Shown: in pieces, positions 21,501 to 27,147 of the stretch | How positions within the stretch are numbered: the stretch's first letter is position 1 | Layout: each line of letters starts with the position of its first letter | Virus record (IMG/VR): IMGVR_UViG_3300037246_001259 | Coordinates: 1-40,083 of that record | DNA: 40,083 nucleotides | DNA from: a virus | Reading direction: 5' to 3' (one strand) | Position numbers and translations under genes: made by a program | Notes under the pieces: model-generated | The model's database searches: none | Told to the model about the DNA's origin: nothing | What the model saw: only the letters and a program-made list of their open reading frames with translations

Positions 21501-23500
21501 TGTATTTTGATTTCACAGCTATAGATCCGTCTCCTGCTATTGGAACAAAGATCTTGCTGCATGGGTATGGAAATTCTCCTGACAGATCAAAAGATTCGAT
21601 TTTTGATGTTCAGACCTTTACTGCCGTCGCCTTACAGACAGTGTTTAATACTGGACAAGTGATCGGAGATGGCAATAGAACCTTTGTGTTTGTTGACGGA
21701 AGGTATCAAGTGTTAACCACGGATTATATTGTAGCCGCAGGAGTGGTGACTTTTGGTGCTCCGTTGGTCGGTGGAGAGATTGTGGAGATCAGAATTCTTA
21801 CTCCTTTGGTGGCCGATATAGAGCACATTCAATTTACTACTAGTGGAACATCGACCGATGTTATTCCAGGGCTGGATGATGCAGACAACACCCTCTTTTA
21901 TATGGTGTTCCGTGGGGATTCTTTACAGGATGGCTATACGACATTAGGAATCCCAGATTTCTCCATTATTAACACCAATCCAGATTCGATTGCTTGGACA
22001 GATTTGTCTGAATCAACATTGTTTGATTACACCGCAATTACTGGAGCCTCCTTGCCGACTGGTGCAGTTCCAGCAGCATGGTTTGATGTATCTTCAACAA
22101 CGGCAACTTACAGATTCTGGTTTGATGATGGCTCTACCGTTGTTCCACCGGCTGGTGGCAACGTTTTGACTGCTATCGCGTTTATCGGAACAGAGACAAA
22201 CCAAGGAATTTCTGATTTAGTAGAAGCTGCATTTATAGCTGCTGATGCGGACTTTGCTGTTGCTTCAAATAATACTCCGCTTATCGATTTGACATTGGCA
22301 ACCGTTGGGTCTGTTCCTGATTCTATAGACGGATTTGTTCCTACCGGAGCCATTATTGCTACAATTGTTGATGGTGATGGAACATTTGCTGAAGCCTCGA
22401 AATTCAACTTCACTGACATTACCGGTGCAACTCTACCAACCGGTGTAGTTCCAGCGGCACTGATTGAGGTGTCATCTACTACAGACACTTATAGATTTTG
22501 GTTTGATGATGGTTCTACTATTGCGCCAACTTTCACATTTCAGGTTTTGGTAGCAGTTCCATTCACTGGTGCAGATACAGACCAAGATATCTCTGATGCT
22601 GTCGTAACTGCATTAATAGGCGCAGATGCCGATTTTATAGGTGCTTCTAATGGCACACCTGTTGTTGATCTAACTTTGGTAACGACAGGTTCTGTTCCAG
22701 ATGCAGTTGATGGTGCTGTTTCTACAGGAGCCGCTATTACAGTTCTTGTGCAAGGCGTTGATACACCAGGAATCGGAGAAAATATCTCTGTTAGATATAT
22801 AAGAGAAGCGTTGGTAAGTCAGACTATATTTGTGATAGTGTTCCCTGAAGTCGATGATGAAATTAAGGCAGAACCAGTTCCGTATGTTCAACCTAATGAC
22901 GTGGTTAGATTCAGATACAATGGATGGCCAGTAGGACCAGAGGGAGGATTCCGGTATAACGGTGCTATTCCTTCGCCTGCTACAACATATGACACTATCG
23001 GGGGGATAATATCGTTTGATGTTCTTCCCGACCCGTTATCCCTGTTTGTTCTTGAATTCACAACCGAAAGGGTTGGTGATGTTCCTAGATCCATTCTTGT
23101 CAGAATGCCAATAATCGTGAATGACATTTTGCCAGATCATACGGTATATGACGAACCAACAGGATTCAACACATTTAGGACAGTTGGGACAATTATCGTT
23201 AATACCACATCGGAAAGGTATTTTGAGTGGGATGGTTCGGTCTGGAACGATACAGGTGGAGTAAATCCTGGAGATCAATTTTTCGTCACGAGAAAACAGC
23301 AAATATGGGAATTCACCGGGGTATTCACGAAGCTATTTGATGTGGGAGACAGCTTCACAATGCCTCCGATTATAGAATTGGAAAAATTCGGATTGGGAAT
23401 CACTTATGGAATGTATTCTCTCGGACAATTACCGAATGCAGAAGTGAGCTACCCATCTTCGTATCAAATCATGCAGCATCCGGGAGACTGCCCCGCATAA
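12542..23500 (+). CDS. Giant virion structural protein, 3652 aa, in the gp7 wedge position
   Basis: I chose the ATG at 12542 because an in-frame TTG at 12503 would overlap the promoter box; the ribosome site is weak. The N-terminal 150 residues (SSAFYTDLVQNIESNGGIVD, then VDFDKHINFSRYRWTG) resemble the start of large gp7-like wedge proteins of T4-related phages. The place right after gp6 is that of gp7 in T4. The protein is over three times T4 gp7 (1032 aa). Visible modules: a Trp-rich turn segment at about 2370-2389 (GGWESFPWDS) and a second at 2567-2582 (WDAQPWDSTPWDSTP); G-D-G-x-T-T beta repeats near 2405, 2853 and 3023; a T-P-G-Q-D module at about 2908-2992; and a tandem duplicated module at 3150-3407. 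No enzyme motif is seen. It probably combines a wedge role with appendage domains; the gp7 assignment is inference. Confidence 0.7.
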   Translation: MAKQRRVFNSYPQNQQTPQNDRETFVADDPLFEPEEAGFLNGYIGDLNDLTAEDLERTPPVVEMTPERQKYQLSVGATFIDPESQIRISSAFYTDLVQNIESNGGIVDDPNRIFSSRFYTWSPPVDFDKHINFSRYRWTGDGTADVNGEYITKEASHSKTTLYELTDLSASTLEKRDVTIVNGLPAVGPEGTLVEDASTVDRSMYRSDGAAWVLLFFRTIPNITTPDLGPNPMVGDFYYITRTGLEFNRPLVWLYRDDADRWLPQPIVVDFATPDRPRENMVWEDARLFPKRILKIFRNGVFVDLVYTPADGPPGAAGTDGEYLYDTRNYVDITDGWVSNNWWRHFEDLSPADRDERDNQDQAVRAIVEFWNGIEPVAGDVRDFRSDLPIFKKFSYDAGVDEITDTGETTTIYQYQVGLGEDDFVLGFPIVLNQTGESVFELTLEADTSAFLGYKYFKDTNTNLTHSVWQKADEFTMQEQDANGLYEIPLGVESNPDHGILEVFSRSRILTHMSSVISAQETFSGDSLGLNSYRWTKKDTTLGATLVDGEQTQLRALALLQSPRTDMSDAIRKMAKEYNKTLSRFVNKLNMFWEEALFNTPEGMLTILPSEAADAVLTSLFVGRTEDFPFFLSDMGTYITTTVVGGVANPVDPSNPRPIFIAPSAPRVGASPCFVPEAFTDIDGDKLRGHEGTILPSFGDDRDLVWLDLQSRFFDVIPVEYCIETAGFSSRFSESNFQLDDFFGNLVPITSIEPVDDVVEDFNAIPAPATGLRVFSTIQGVFANFDGQTWLTRQASVDDVFENLSDGEFYIFNGIGTFVIQRFNRPFSFDYTDNEFRVITRRDFERFIVFREQDFSENTIFDINNPFTWNYRSAGVEGHYKGIYRRVYNTARPHSHPWEVMGYKVEPDWWRAQYVPDSTAPDGTPRYGNAHSMWVDFALGFVDNPVAPFQRDDLILTGPIPVDVSGELLDPIASGVVIEDSLDKQRIDDFWIYGDGAPVEQDFLDSSFFSFSIALNGYLMKNGLWLDTLWTEVYINIGDNGACPIATAPHVVHRDTLTRPSISEILLHLEIDQNGNKTQELGVNAWVAEKINIDGGDPSTDFGQVIRNTQPALGWKTSGFISNARTDIFTLSNEQIPFEDVHVLLYQSQPIEQKFCSGVIIARESPEGYRVFGTDPFDPFFTTERPAVPIVGGQVELRQEFTVEFIDEDANNVTGGSVFPDSKVTREFQVTEFNIPSNKLNNDTAKLAVLVNGLRMKPQHITITNTNSVIIENLVELEPGDIVSVNVLTTQSSASTRLKQFFIDGVSFPYFSEGTGEFDRIEYGRFFASSTEVINFLIGYGRFLKKDGWIFDSLSEGNEARDWLLGARRFAKWVLDVESPWNRNRQVDILDEGFFLYSPIENIVNFSSEFGQTSSVESIMNGAFGVLNQRSEPIPVEETFVSRIDGQLTIERVDQTNDDTRIFGSRVNITENEHVVIFSNITKFNDIIYDPILGLFHETLRVDTLRTLNWKGRIEANGFLIQGGTLLPNFEKQAKDLTRLYDRFDPVDDPLKRSLARNLVGYSPPNPTRFRSLQDSEKFDGRTTFDNLNFLIPVGADDRTRFDYFRGMIQTKGTIRPIFAFSRGTTLGTENTDIFEEWAWKIQQFGDPRRDIIQFRVDKNDFVDETQIVAFQEVDDPSDRTISVAAFSRSNPDANPRWIRPPVLGKNLVCNVKFPTDLDNLPDVENYEFLTKLFDEETGLTVLTHTNFDPEVGKVDSLGDCVLDLEQEIDPARYNTGPDAVFSDELCWAEKQVGTYWWNTARRKYVDYRSRISSGPLAPNSEYEDASRFWGDLLFFKTIITRVDEIVTITTLDSFGSGAIVPHGIPIGETVPINIFGAEQENYNTLQQLVTATTTTQLEYEIDSQPASPATGDPQIQVGFIDILEWVESPVAPADWEEFISNLEGEDAPTGAVFNEDDPSYTVITTTGPTALSKTSYFFWIVNNEGTNSKKSLTADQVSNRIADPTAQGISWFAIVDDNHMIIFTDGEKVENGYAIEVITDQRELETHVAWQLVSEKDNFISVPQPIVDKLIDSMSQIDQQGSVVPSPTLSESEKFGSCFFPPQTVFRDIDSAVRVYIEAINLVFRRKNLSLSDSPFLDIFDLSDELSDSNPTGYWQRTAFIEDEFANKVVFDTVPTIADRDFRALAGFYVEGDLVKVNESGETDPWTGLETPATYVLLDESTLAFGLIGIDSDTVSINTNITLDTTNFRRVYFDTYDEFEKIEQNNIVFSLIHEMNVQSINQDWMIKTSYINGHFRVSTNQSPFVRPNEVQAIIDNIQEVKPFRTKLRGHNLTLDIGEVEPFTTQLIEFPDKKISLFFDRLSCSAFEDGGWESFPWDSQEVPGIGWDRPFWEFEDLGRQEFYTVASFVGDGVTTQYVADAFFTPIQYNTRVVVSINGDVVDLDEVGVNFTIEETTTQIIVTFLNAVFGPTTTIEIQQAQGFFDGPEPTLGPDLANTIFQPAPGTYEHAIARILDIGVEQPFDVSTVMAGCDIDSLGGAPEERLNNEVCDSVNICVITDHTPAYAGWDAQPWDSTPWDSTPADIGRRIFIISAGKQEICPPGVQFFNTSDDVRIGGELLVFNDINGDVIGTPSASQTILRYMSPREAIIRAGFTGSAASSDVAPTADTVYEIRVNGVTIGEVEFLAASNVGNYTDVIVGDHAIQFGDVFEIVAPGGPDATHANISFTIPFWNLGLTTFSTSVIGTSPSFVIDHIEVQTNSVGAFVIQTEGIEYEQGALPHILEFNTPDIICITADGITTSYDTQSPTCILNVWVEGTLMAEGVDFNFADPPNNTIINFVQPPPTVVDNFNTPSSSSTIGDGVTTDFEMSLDRSALTEENVFVFLNGDLQDISTYISGSPVDDVTFTSGSKIVSITDIGGDVARVVTTFPHGVIVTDSVEIRGVNTGTPGQDEFAGTKIVTAVPSATEFEYAIVSAIADPAAVPFVSMYFDFTAIDPSPAIGTKILLHGYGNSPDRSKDSIFDVQTFTAVALQTVFNTGQVIGDGNRTFVFVDGRYQVLTTDYIVAAGVVTFGAPLVGGEIVEIRILTPLVADIEHIQFTTSGTSTDVIPGLDDADNTLFYMVFRGDSLQDGYTTLGIPDFSIINTNPDSIAWTDLSESTLFDYTAITGASLPTGAVPAAWFDVSSTTATYRFWFDDGSTVVPPAGGNVLTAIAFIGTETNQGISDLVEAAFIAADADFAVASNNTPLIDLTLATVGSVPDSIDGFVPTGAIIATIVDGDGTFAEASKFNFTDITGATLPTGVVPAALIEVSSTTDTYRFWFDDGSTIAPTFTFQVLVAVPFTGADTDQDISDAVVTALIGADADFIGASNGTPVVDLTLVTTGSVPDAVDGAVSTGAAITVLVQGVDTPGIGENISVRYIREALVSQTIFVIVFPEVDDEIKAEPVPYVQPNDVVRFRYNGWPVGPEGGFRYNGAIPSPATTYDTIGGIISFDVLPDPLSLFVLEFTTERVGDVPRSILVRMPIIVNDILPDHTVYDEPTGFNTFRTVGTIIVNTTSERYFEWDGSVWNDTGGVNPGDQFFVTRKQQIWEFTGVFTKLFDVGDSFTMPPIIELEKFGLGITYGMYSLGQLPNAEVSYPSSYQIMQHPGDCPA
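21265..21515 (+). repeat. TPGQD beta module, copy 1 (giant gene)
   Basis: Encodes KIVSITDIGGDVARVVTTFP ... GVNTGTPGQDEFAG ... ATEFEYAIVSAIAD. It is closely related in protein sequence to 25675-25925 in the fibre gene. A diverged relative, including IVTITTLDSFGSGAIVPHGI, lies at about 18050-18300 in the same giant gene. The conserved core is S-I-T-D-x-G followed by G-x-x-T-x-T-P-G-Q-D-x-F-A-G and E-F-E-Y-A-I-V-S-A. Confidence 0.75.
21991..22763 (+). repeat. Tandem duplicated ~125-residue module in the giant gene
   Basis: Two consecutive copies (about 21991-22380 and 22392-22763). Both carry G-A-S/T-L-P-T-G-x-V-P-A-A, S-S-T-T-x-T-Y-R-F-W-F-D-D-G-S-T, then F-x-G-x-x-T-x-Q-x-I-S-D and S-V-P-D-x-x-D-G. 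The DNA of the two copies has diverged, so the duplication is not recent. A third copy lies in the 27148-28548 gene. Confidence 0.8.
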
Positions 23501-23533
23501 TGAGTAAATATGAATGGATAAGAGAGACAAGAG

Positions 23534-24142
23534 ATGAATGATTTATCTGATACTTTCGTAACTAGAATTCAGGGACACTTGAAGATTAATCAATATGTTG
23601 ACCACGAATCTATGATGGATGGCGACATAGAGAGGGTTTGGGTCGATAAGAGGAATGCAATCCACAAGGAGAATGCATCAATTCTTATCGCACGGGCTAT
23701 ATCAGACCGAGAATTTGGTTCAATACATACTATGCACTTTGGAACTGGAGGGGCCACAATCGACCCTATTGGAAACATAGTGTTTGCGACTCCGAATACG
23801 AGCGGAGCGGCTGATTTGAATACTCCGGTCTATTTCGAGGTTGTAAATGACAACAATGGTGCTCCCGAGGGAAACCAGATGGCTGTCAGACATATCAACG
23901 GAACATTGTTTTCTGATGTTGAGATTCGTTGTGTAATAGACAAGAACGAGCCTTTCGGACAAGCAGCATTTGATAATGTCGGAACAAAGAATATCAATAC
24001 TTCAAACTTTGTTTTTGACGAAATCGGTTTGAAAACGGAAGACGAACTTTTAGTAACTCATGTGGTTTTTTCGCCAGTAGAGAAATCAGCAAACAGGATA
24101 ATTGAAGTTGTCTATACCTTACGAGTCTCCATTTGTGACTAA
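23534..24142 (+). CDS. Conserved phage tail/baseplate structural protein, 202 aa
   Basis: Probably a virion protein; the exact role is unknown. The motifs WVDKRNAIHKENASILIARA (about residues 34-53) and MHFGTGGATIDPIGNIVFAT (about 65-84) are of a type I recognise in structural proteins next to baseplate genes of marine and T4-like phages. The C-terminal half is beta-rich (EVVYTLRVSICD). It follows the giant gene by 33 bases. The ribosome site AAGAGAGACAAGAG is weak and purine-rich. No enzyme motif, signal peptide or membrane segment is seen. It may occupy the gp8-like slot, but I see no specific sequence match to gp8. Confidence 0.6.
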   Translation: MNDLSDTFVTRIQGHLKINQYVDHESMMDGDIERVWVDKRNAIHKENASILIARAISDREFGSIHTMHFGTGGATIDPIGNIVFATPNTSGAADLNTPVYFEVVNDNNGAPEGNQMAVRHINGTLFSDVEIRCVIDKNEPFGQAAFDNVGTKNINTSNFVFDEIGLKTEDELLVTHVVFSPVEKSANRIIEVVYTLRVSICD

Positions 24143-24155
24143 TAGGGTGGACAGT

Positions 24156-24163
24156 AATAAATA
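24156..24163 (+). promoter_or_regulatory. Late-type promoter box AATAAATA upstream of the fibre genes
   Basis: TAATAAATACT at 24155-24165 is the third ATAAATA box placed just upstream of a structural gene. It lies 22-29 bases before the ATG at 24185, with AGGAG (24174-24178) in between. The short leader fits a late-type start about 10-12 bases downstream of the box. Confidence 0.5.
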
Positions 24164-24184
24164 CTGAGATAACAGGAGAGTAAG

Positions 24185-24859
24185 ATGGCAGGCCAATATA
24201 CAGTACTCAATAGTCGTGGAACAGCGGTAGCGACGATTAACCCTAATCAAACAACGGGTAACAATTTTTCTGTTGAGTTGTTGGGGCAAGCGATTACGCC
24301 CTATAAGCAGATTATTTCTGATACGCAATACCATTTGCTCGAAAACTTTGCTAACTCGCTGGAGCCTACAAATGCGGTAGAGGGACAGTTTTTTTACAAG
24401 GTCTTCACTGATGGAGTGGATGGCCAACCTCATTTCTATAATGGCACCAAATTCCTACCAATGATGGGTGCTGGAACTTCATATGCTGGGAAGTTTGAGA
24501 TGCTTCCTACTGCGACGGCAGTTGATTTTGCAACTGTGGGAATAACAGCAATTTTTACTGCTCCTAACAACGGAACAACGTTCCATCCGACTGGTTTGAT
24601 ATTAATTCCGAATACGTTGACAGCGGTCGTGAGCCCGCCGAACCCACAGTTCAATTTGTTTGTAGGAGCTTCAGAAGATGTATTCTCTACGACAACAGTT
24701 ATTGGGCCAGACGTTGATAAATCTGCATTCTTCTCTATTGGTGGCAACAGACGATTTGTTAAGAACGCAGAAACTCTCAATCTTGAGATAACGTCCGCTG
24801 GTTCTGCGGGAGTCATGACGTATGATGCCGTCTTGCTTGGTTTCAATGACGTAGTATAA
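24185..24859 (+). CDS. Tail-fibre/appendage structural protein, 224 aa
   Basis: AGGAG lies 6 bases before the ATG. Residues about 33-72 (YKQIISDTQYHLLENFANSL, then NAVEGQFFYK ... HFYNGTKF) match a recurring phage tail-fibre segment: a helix ending L-L-E-N-F-A followed by N-x-x-E-G-Q-x-x-Y, normally continuing to a D/N-G-T-x-W/F turn. The rest (about 95-224) is Thr/Val-rich beta structure ending MTYDAVLLGFNDVV. It is first in a run of four appendage genes behind an ATAAATA box, so it may attach fibres to the baseplate. The receptor and the exact position in the virion are unknown. Confidence 0.65.
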   Translation: MAGQYTVLNSRGTAVATINPNQTTGNNFSVELLGQAITPYKQIISDTQYHLLENFANSLEPTNAVEGQFFYKVFTDGVDGQPHFYNGTKFLPMMGAGTSYAGKFEMLPTATAVDFATVGITAIFTAPNNGTTFHPTGLILIPNTLTAVVSPPNPQFNLFVGASEDVFSTTTVIGPDVDKSAFFSIGGNRRFVKNAETLNLEITSAGSAGVMTYDAVLLGFNDVV

Positions 24860-24874
24860 TAGGAATAAAAAAGA

Positions 24875-26485
24875 ATGGCTATTAAAATGATACCCTACGG
24901 TCTTTTGGAGTCTGGTGAACTTAATGTTCTCATAGACGAAGTTACTGGTGTTCCAGAGGCTGCGGTGGTAGAAGTTTTTCAGGCACTTCCTGCCGTTAGT
25001 GTTCCTGAAAATTTTGATGGTCGTTTAATATTTGAGACAGATTCTCAGATATTGTATGTATTCACAAACAAAACAGTATCGCCTCCAGGAGCATGGCTTC
25101 CTCTTGAAGGCATTCCGGCCACAATTGGTGTTTGCACCGATTTGTCAGATCCTGCTCAGCCTAAACCGCCTTCGTCACCGATTCCTGCCCCAGGAGAACT
25201 ATTTTATTGTACCGATACTCAAGTAGTATTTGTTTGGGATGGAGTTCAATGGGTTCCAGTTGGTGGAAGGTTTGCTGCTCAATATTTTGAAACTACGCAT
25301 ACTGGAGATGGCCTGACAACATTGTTTTCTTTGGGTGTCGGTGTTTCTTCTTCTCCTGGCAGTACGAATGAGGTGGAAGTATTTTATGATGGAGTACGTC
25401 AGGTTGGTGGAGTAGATTACCAATTGGTGGGACTGAATATAGATACCACTATTGGTGTTGCTCCAGGGTTTGGTGTAGTTATTTTTATACGAACTACTGT
25501 TTCACAAGCGGTGGTCCAGAATGTTCAGACAATTGATTCTACATTCCCTAGTGTTGCCGGTGGATTGACCACGTTTGATGCTGGAGCAGCCGGATTAGAT
25601 TCTGCTGGTATTTTTGTATACAAGGACGGATTGCTTCTTGCTGGTGGTGGAGTTGATTATGTTCATGTAGCCGCTGATACATCCATACTTTCTATTACAG
25701 ACCTTGGTACAAATACTGCCAGAGCGGTTACAACAGTAGCCCATAATGCTGCTCCTGGTGATATTGTTGATATTCAAGGTATTGATACTTCTACTCCCGG
25801 TCAGGACGCATTTGCTGGGTCCAAGACTATAACGGCTACTCCTGGTGTAACTGAATTTGAATATGCTATTGTTAGTGCCACAGCGGATGCATTTGCAATA
25901 GGAGATCCAGTAGTATTCTGGACACCATCATTTGTTAATGATGATATCGTTTTAAATGTCCCAACAGCGGGAACCGAAGATATTGTTATTCGTTCTATCA
26001 AGAGCGCAGTTACTGCTCCAGCTTCTGGAGAGGCGAATACTGCATCTAATCTTGGAGCAGGATTCGGAGTGTTTTCGACAAAATCTGGCGTGGATCTTAG
26101 ATTCAAATCTCTTACGGAAGGCCCAGGCGTTACTATTACTGATTTAGGTACCGAGCTTCAGGTTACAGCAGATACTGGAGTTCTTTTTGAAGCTAGACAG
26201 GGAATCAATACATCCACCCATACTTTGGGTTCTGATGAAAGTTATATTGGTGTTAGAAATACCTCCTTCTCGGTTACCATTGATGTTTCTTCTGTTCCTG
26301 GCGGAACCTCTGGTTCTGGACGAAGAGTTACAATAAAGGACGAATCTGGTGGGGCTACTATCAATAACATAAATATTGTACATGCGGCGAGAACGTTTGA
26401 TGGAGCAGCATCGCCTCTAGTGATTAATACAAATTTCGGTTCCGTGACCATTGTGTTCGATGGCACCAACTGGTTCCTAGTATGA
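24875..26485 (+). CDS. Mosaic tail-fibre protein, 536 aa
   Basis: AGGA lies 9 bases before the ATG. The N-terminus has two short D-G/W turns (PGAWLPLEG, VVFVWDGVQWVPVGG) typical of fibre adaptors. Residues about 136-212 are a G-D-G-x-T-T beta repeat (HTGDGLTTLF ... VEVFYDGVRQ), and 216-268 a diverged second one (IFVYKDGLLLAGGGVDYV). Residues about 268-350 hold the TPGQD module shared with the giant gene. The C-terminal 100 residues (GRRVTIKDESGGATINNINI ... FGSVTIVFDGTNWFLV) are a recognisable phage fibre-tip type domain ending in G-x-N-W-F. It is likely a trimeric appendage exposed to the host surface. Confidence 0.68.
   Translation: MAIKMIPYGLLESGELNVLIDEVTGVPEAAVVEVFQALPAVSVPENFDGRLIFETDSQILYVFTNKTVSPPGAWLPLEGIPATIGVCTDLSDPAQPKPPSSPIPAPGELFYCTDTQVVFVWDGVQWVPVGGRFAAQYFETTHTGDGLTTLFSLGVGVSSSPGSTNEVEVFYDGVRQVGGVDYQLVGLNIDTTIGVAPGFGVVIFIRTTVSQAVVQNVQTIDSTFPSVAGGLTTFDAGAAGLDSAGIFVYKDGLLLAGGGVDYVHVAADTSILSITDLGTNTARAVTTVAHNAAPGDIVDIQGIDTSTPGQDAFAGSKTITATPGVTEFEYAIVSATADAFAIGDPVVFWTPSFVNDDIVLNVPTAGTEDIVIRSIKSAVTAPASGEANTASNLGAGFGVFSTKSGVDLRFKSLTEGPGVTITDLGTELQVTADTGVLFEARQGINTSTHTLGSDESYIGVRNTSFSVTIDVSSVPGGTSGSGRRVTIKDESGGATINNINIVHAARTFDGAASPLVINTNFGSVTIVFDGTNWFLV
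25675..25925 (+). repeat. TPGQD beta module, copy 2 (fibre gene)
   Basis: Encodes SILSITDLGTNTARAVTTVA ... GIDTSTPGQDAFAG ... VTEFEYAIVSATAD. This is the same module as 21265-21515 in the giant gene, with clear residue-by-residue correspondence over about 80 residues. The two genes belong to different parts of the virion, so the module has moved or been copied between them. Confidence 0.75.
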
Positions 26486-26495
26486 GGACATAATA

Positions 26496-27146
26496 ATGAC
26501 AACTAAGGCAACAAGAGACGTTATTAATCTGGGATCATCAACTGACCGTCCCATTATAGACGGAGTTAATATCGACGGAGATAACGGACCCAATTTTACA
26601 ATAGATGGAACTACTATAGGAGCCGGTTTGCCCGGTTCCGCTACTTTTTCCATTGCTACCATCGCGGCTGGTGGGACCCTGACATTCGGTGCAGGTTCCA
26701 GCATGATCATAACAGATACTCCGCTTACGGTCGTTGGCACCTTAAATGCCAATTATGCTGATTTGGCTGAATATTACGAATCTGACGAACAGTACGAACC
26801 AGGAACAGTGGTTAGTATTAATGTGAATGGAGATTCTGAAATTACAGCATCTAAGGGCGATTTAGATAATGATGTTCTTGGTGTTGTTTCAACAAATCCT
26901 GCCTATGTCTTGAATGCTGGGAGCGACGGACTATATTTGCCAATAGCACAGATAGGAAGAGTTCCTTGCTTGGTCCACGGACCAGTGAAGAAAGGAGATC
27001 GAATCGTTCCTTGCTGTGTGGGACATGCTCAAGCGGTCAGTAATAGCGTATCTTCCCGAGATAAGATGATTATCGGAAGAGCACTAGAATCTAATGATGC
27101 CCAAGGCGTGAAGTTGGTTGAAATCACAATAAACACTTTAAAGTAA
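26496..27146 (+). CDS. Tail-fibre protein with GVVSTNPAY-type C-terminal domain
   Basis: 216 aa. The N-terminal half is Gly/Thr-rich with repeated short strands (NLGSSTDRPIIDGVNIDGDN). From about residue 85, YADLAEYYESDEQYEPGTVV is followed by DVLGVVSTNPAYVLN and IGRVPCLVHGPVKKGDRIVP. This domain is frequent at the C-terminus of marine and T4-like phage fibre proteins and resembles peptidase G2-type fibre-tip or chaperone domains. I cannot confirm autoproteolysis. GAGGA precedes the ATG by about 8 bases, and the next gene begins 1 base after the stop. It is likely a fibre tip or a short fibre. Confidence 0.68.
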   Translation: MTTKATRDVINLGSSTDRPIIDGVNIDGDNGPNFTIDGTTIGAGLPGSATFSIATIAAGGTLTFGAGSSMIITDTPLTVVGTLNANYADLAEYYESDEQYEPGTVVSINVNGDSEITASKGDLDNDVLGVVSTNPAYVLNAGSDGLYLPIAQIGRVPCLVHGPVKKGDRIVPCCVGHAQAVSNSVSSRDKMIIGRALESNDAQGVKLVEITINTLK

Positions 27147-27147
27147 T

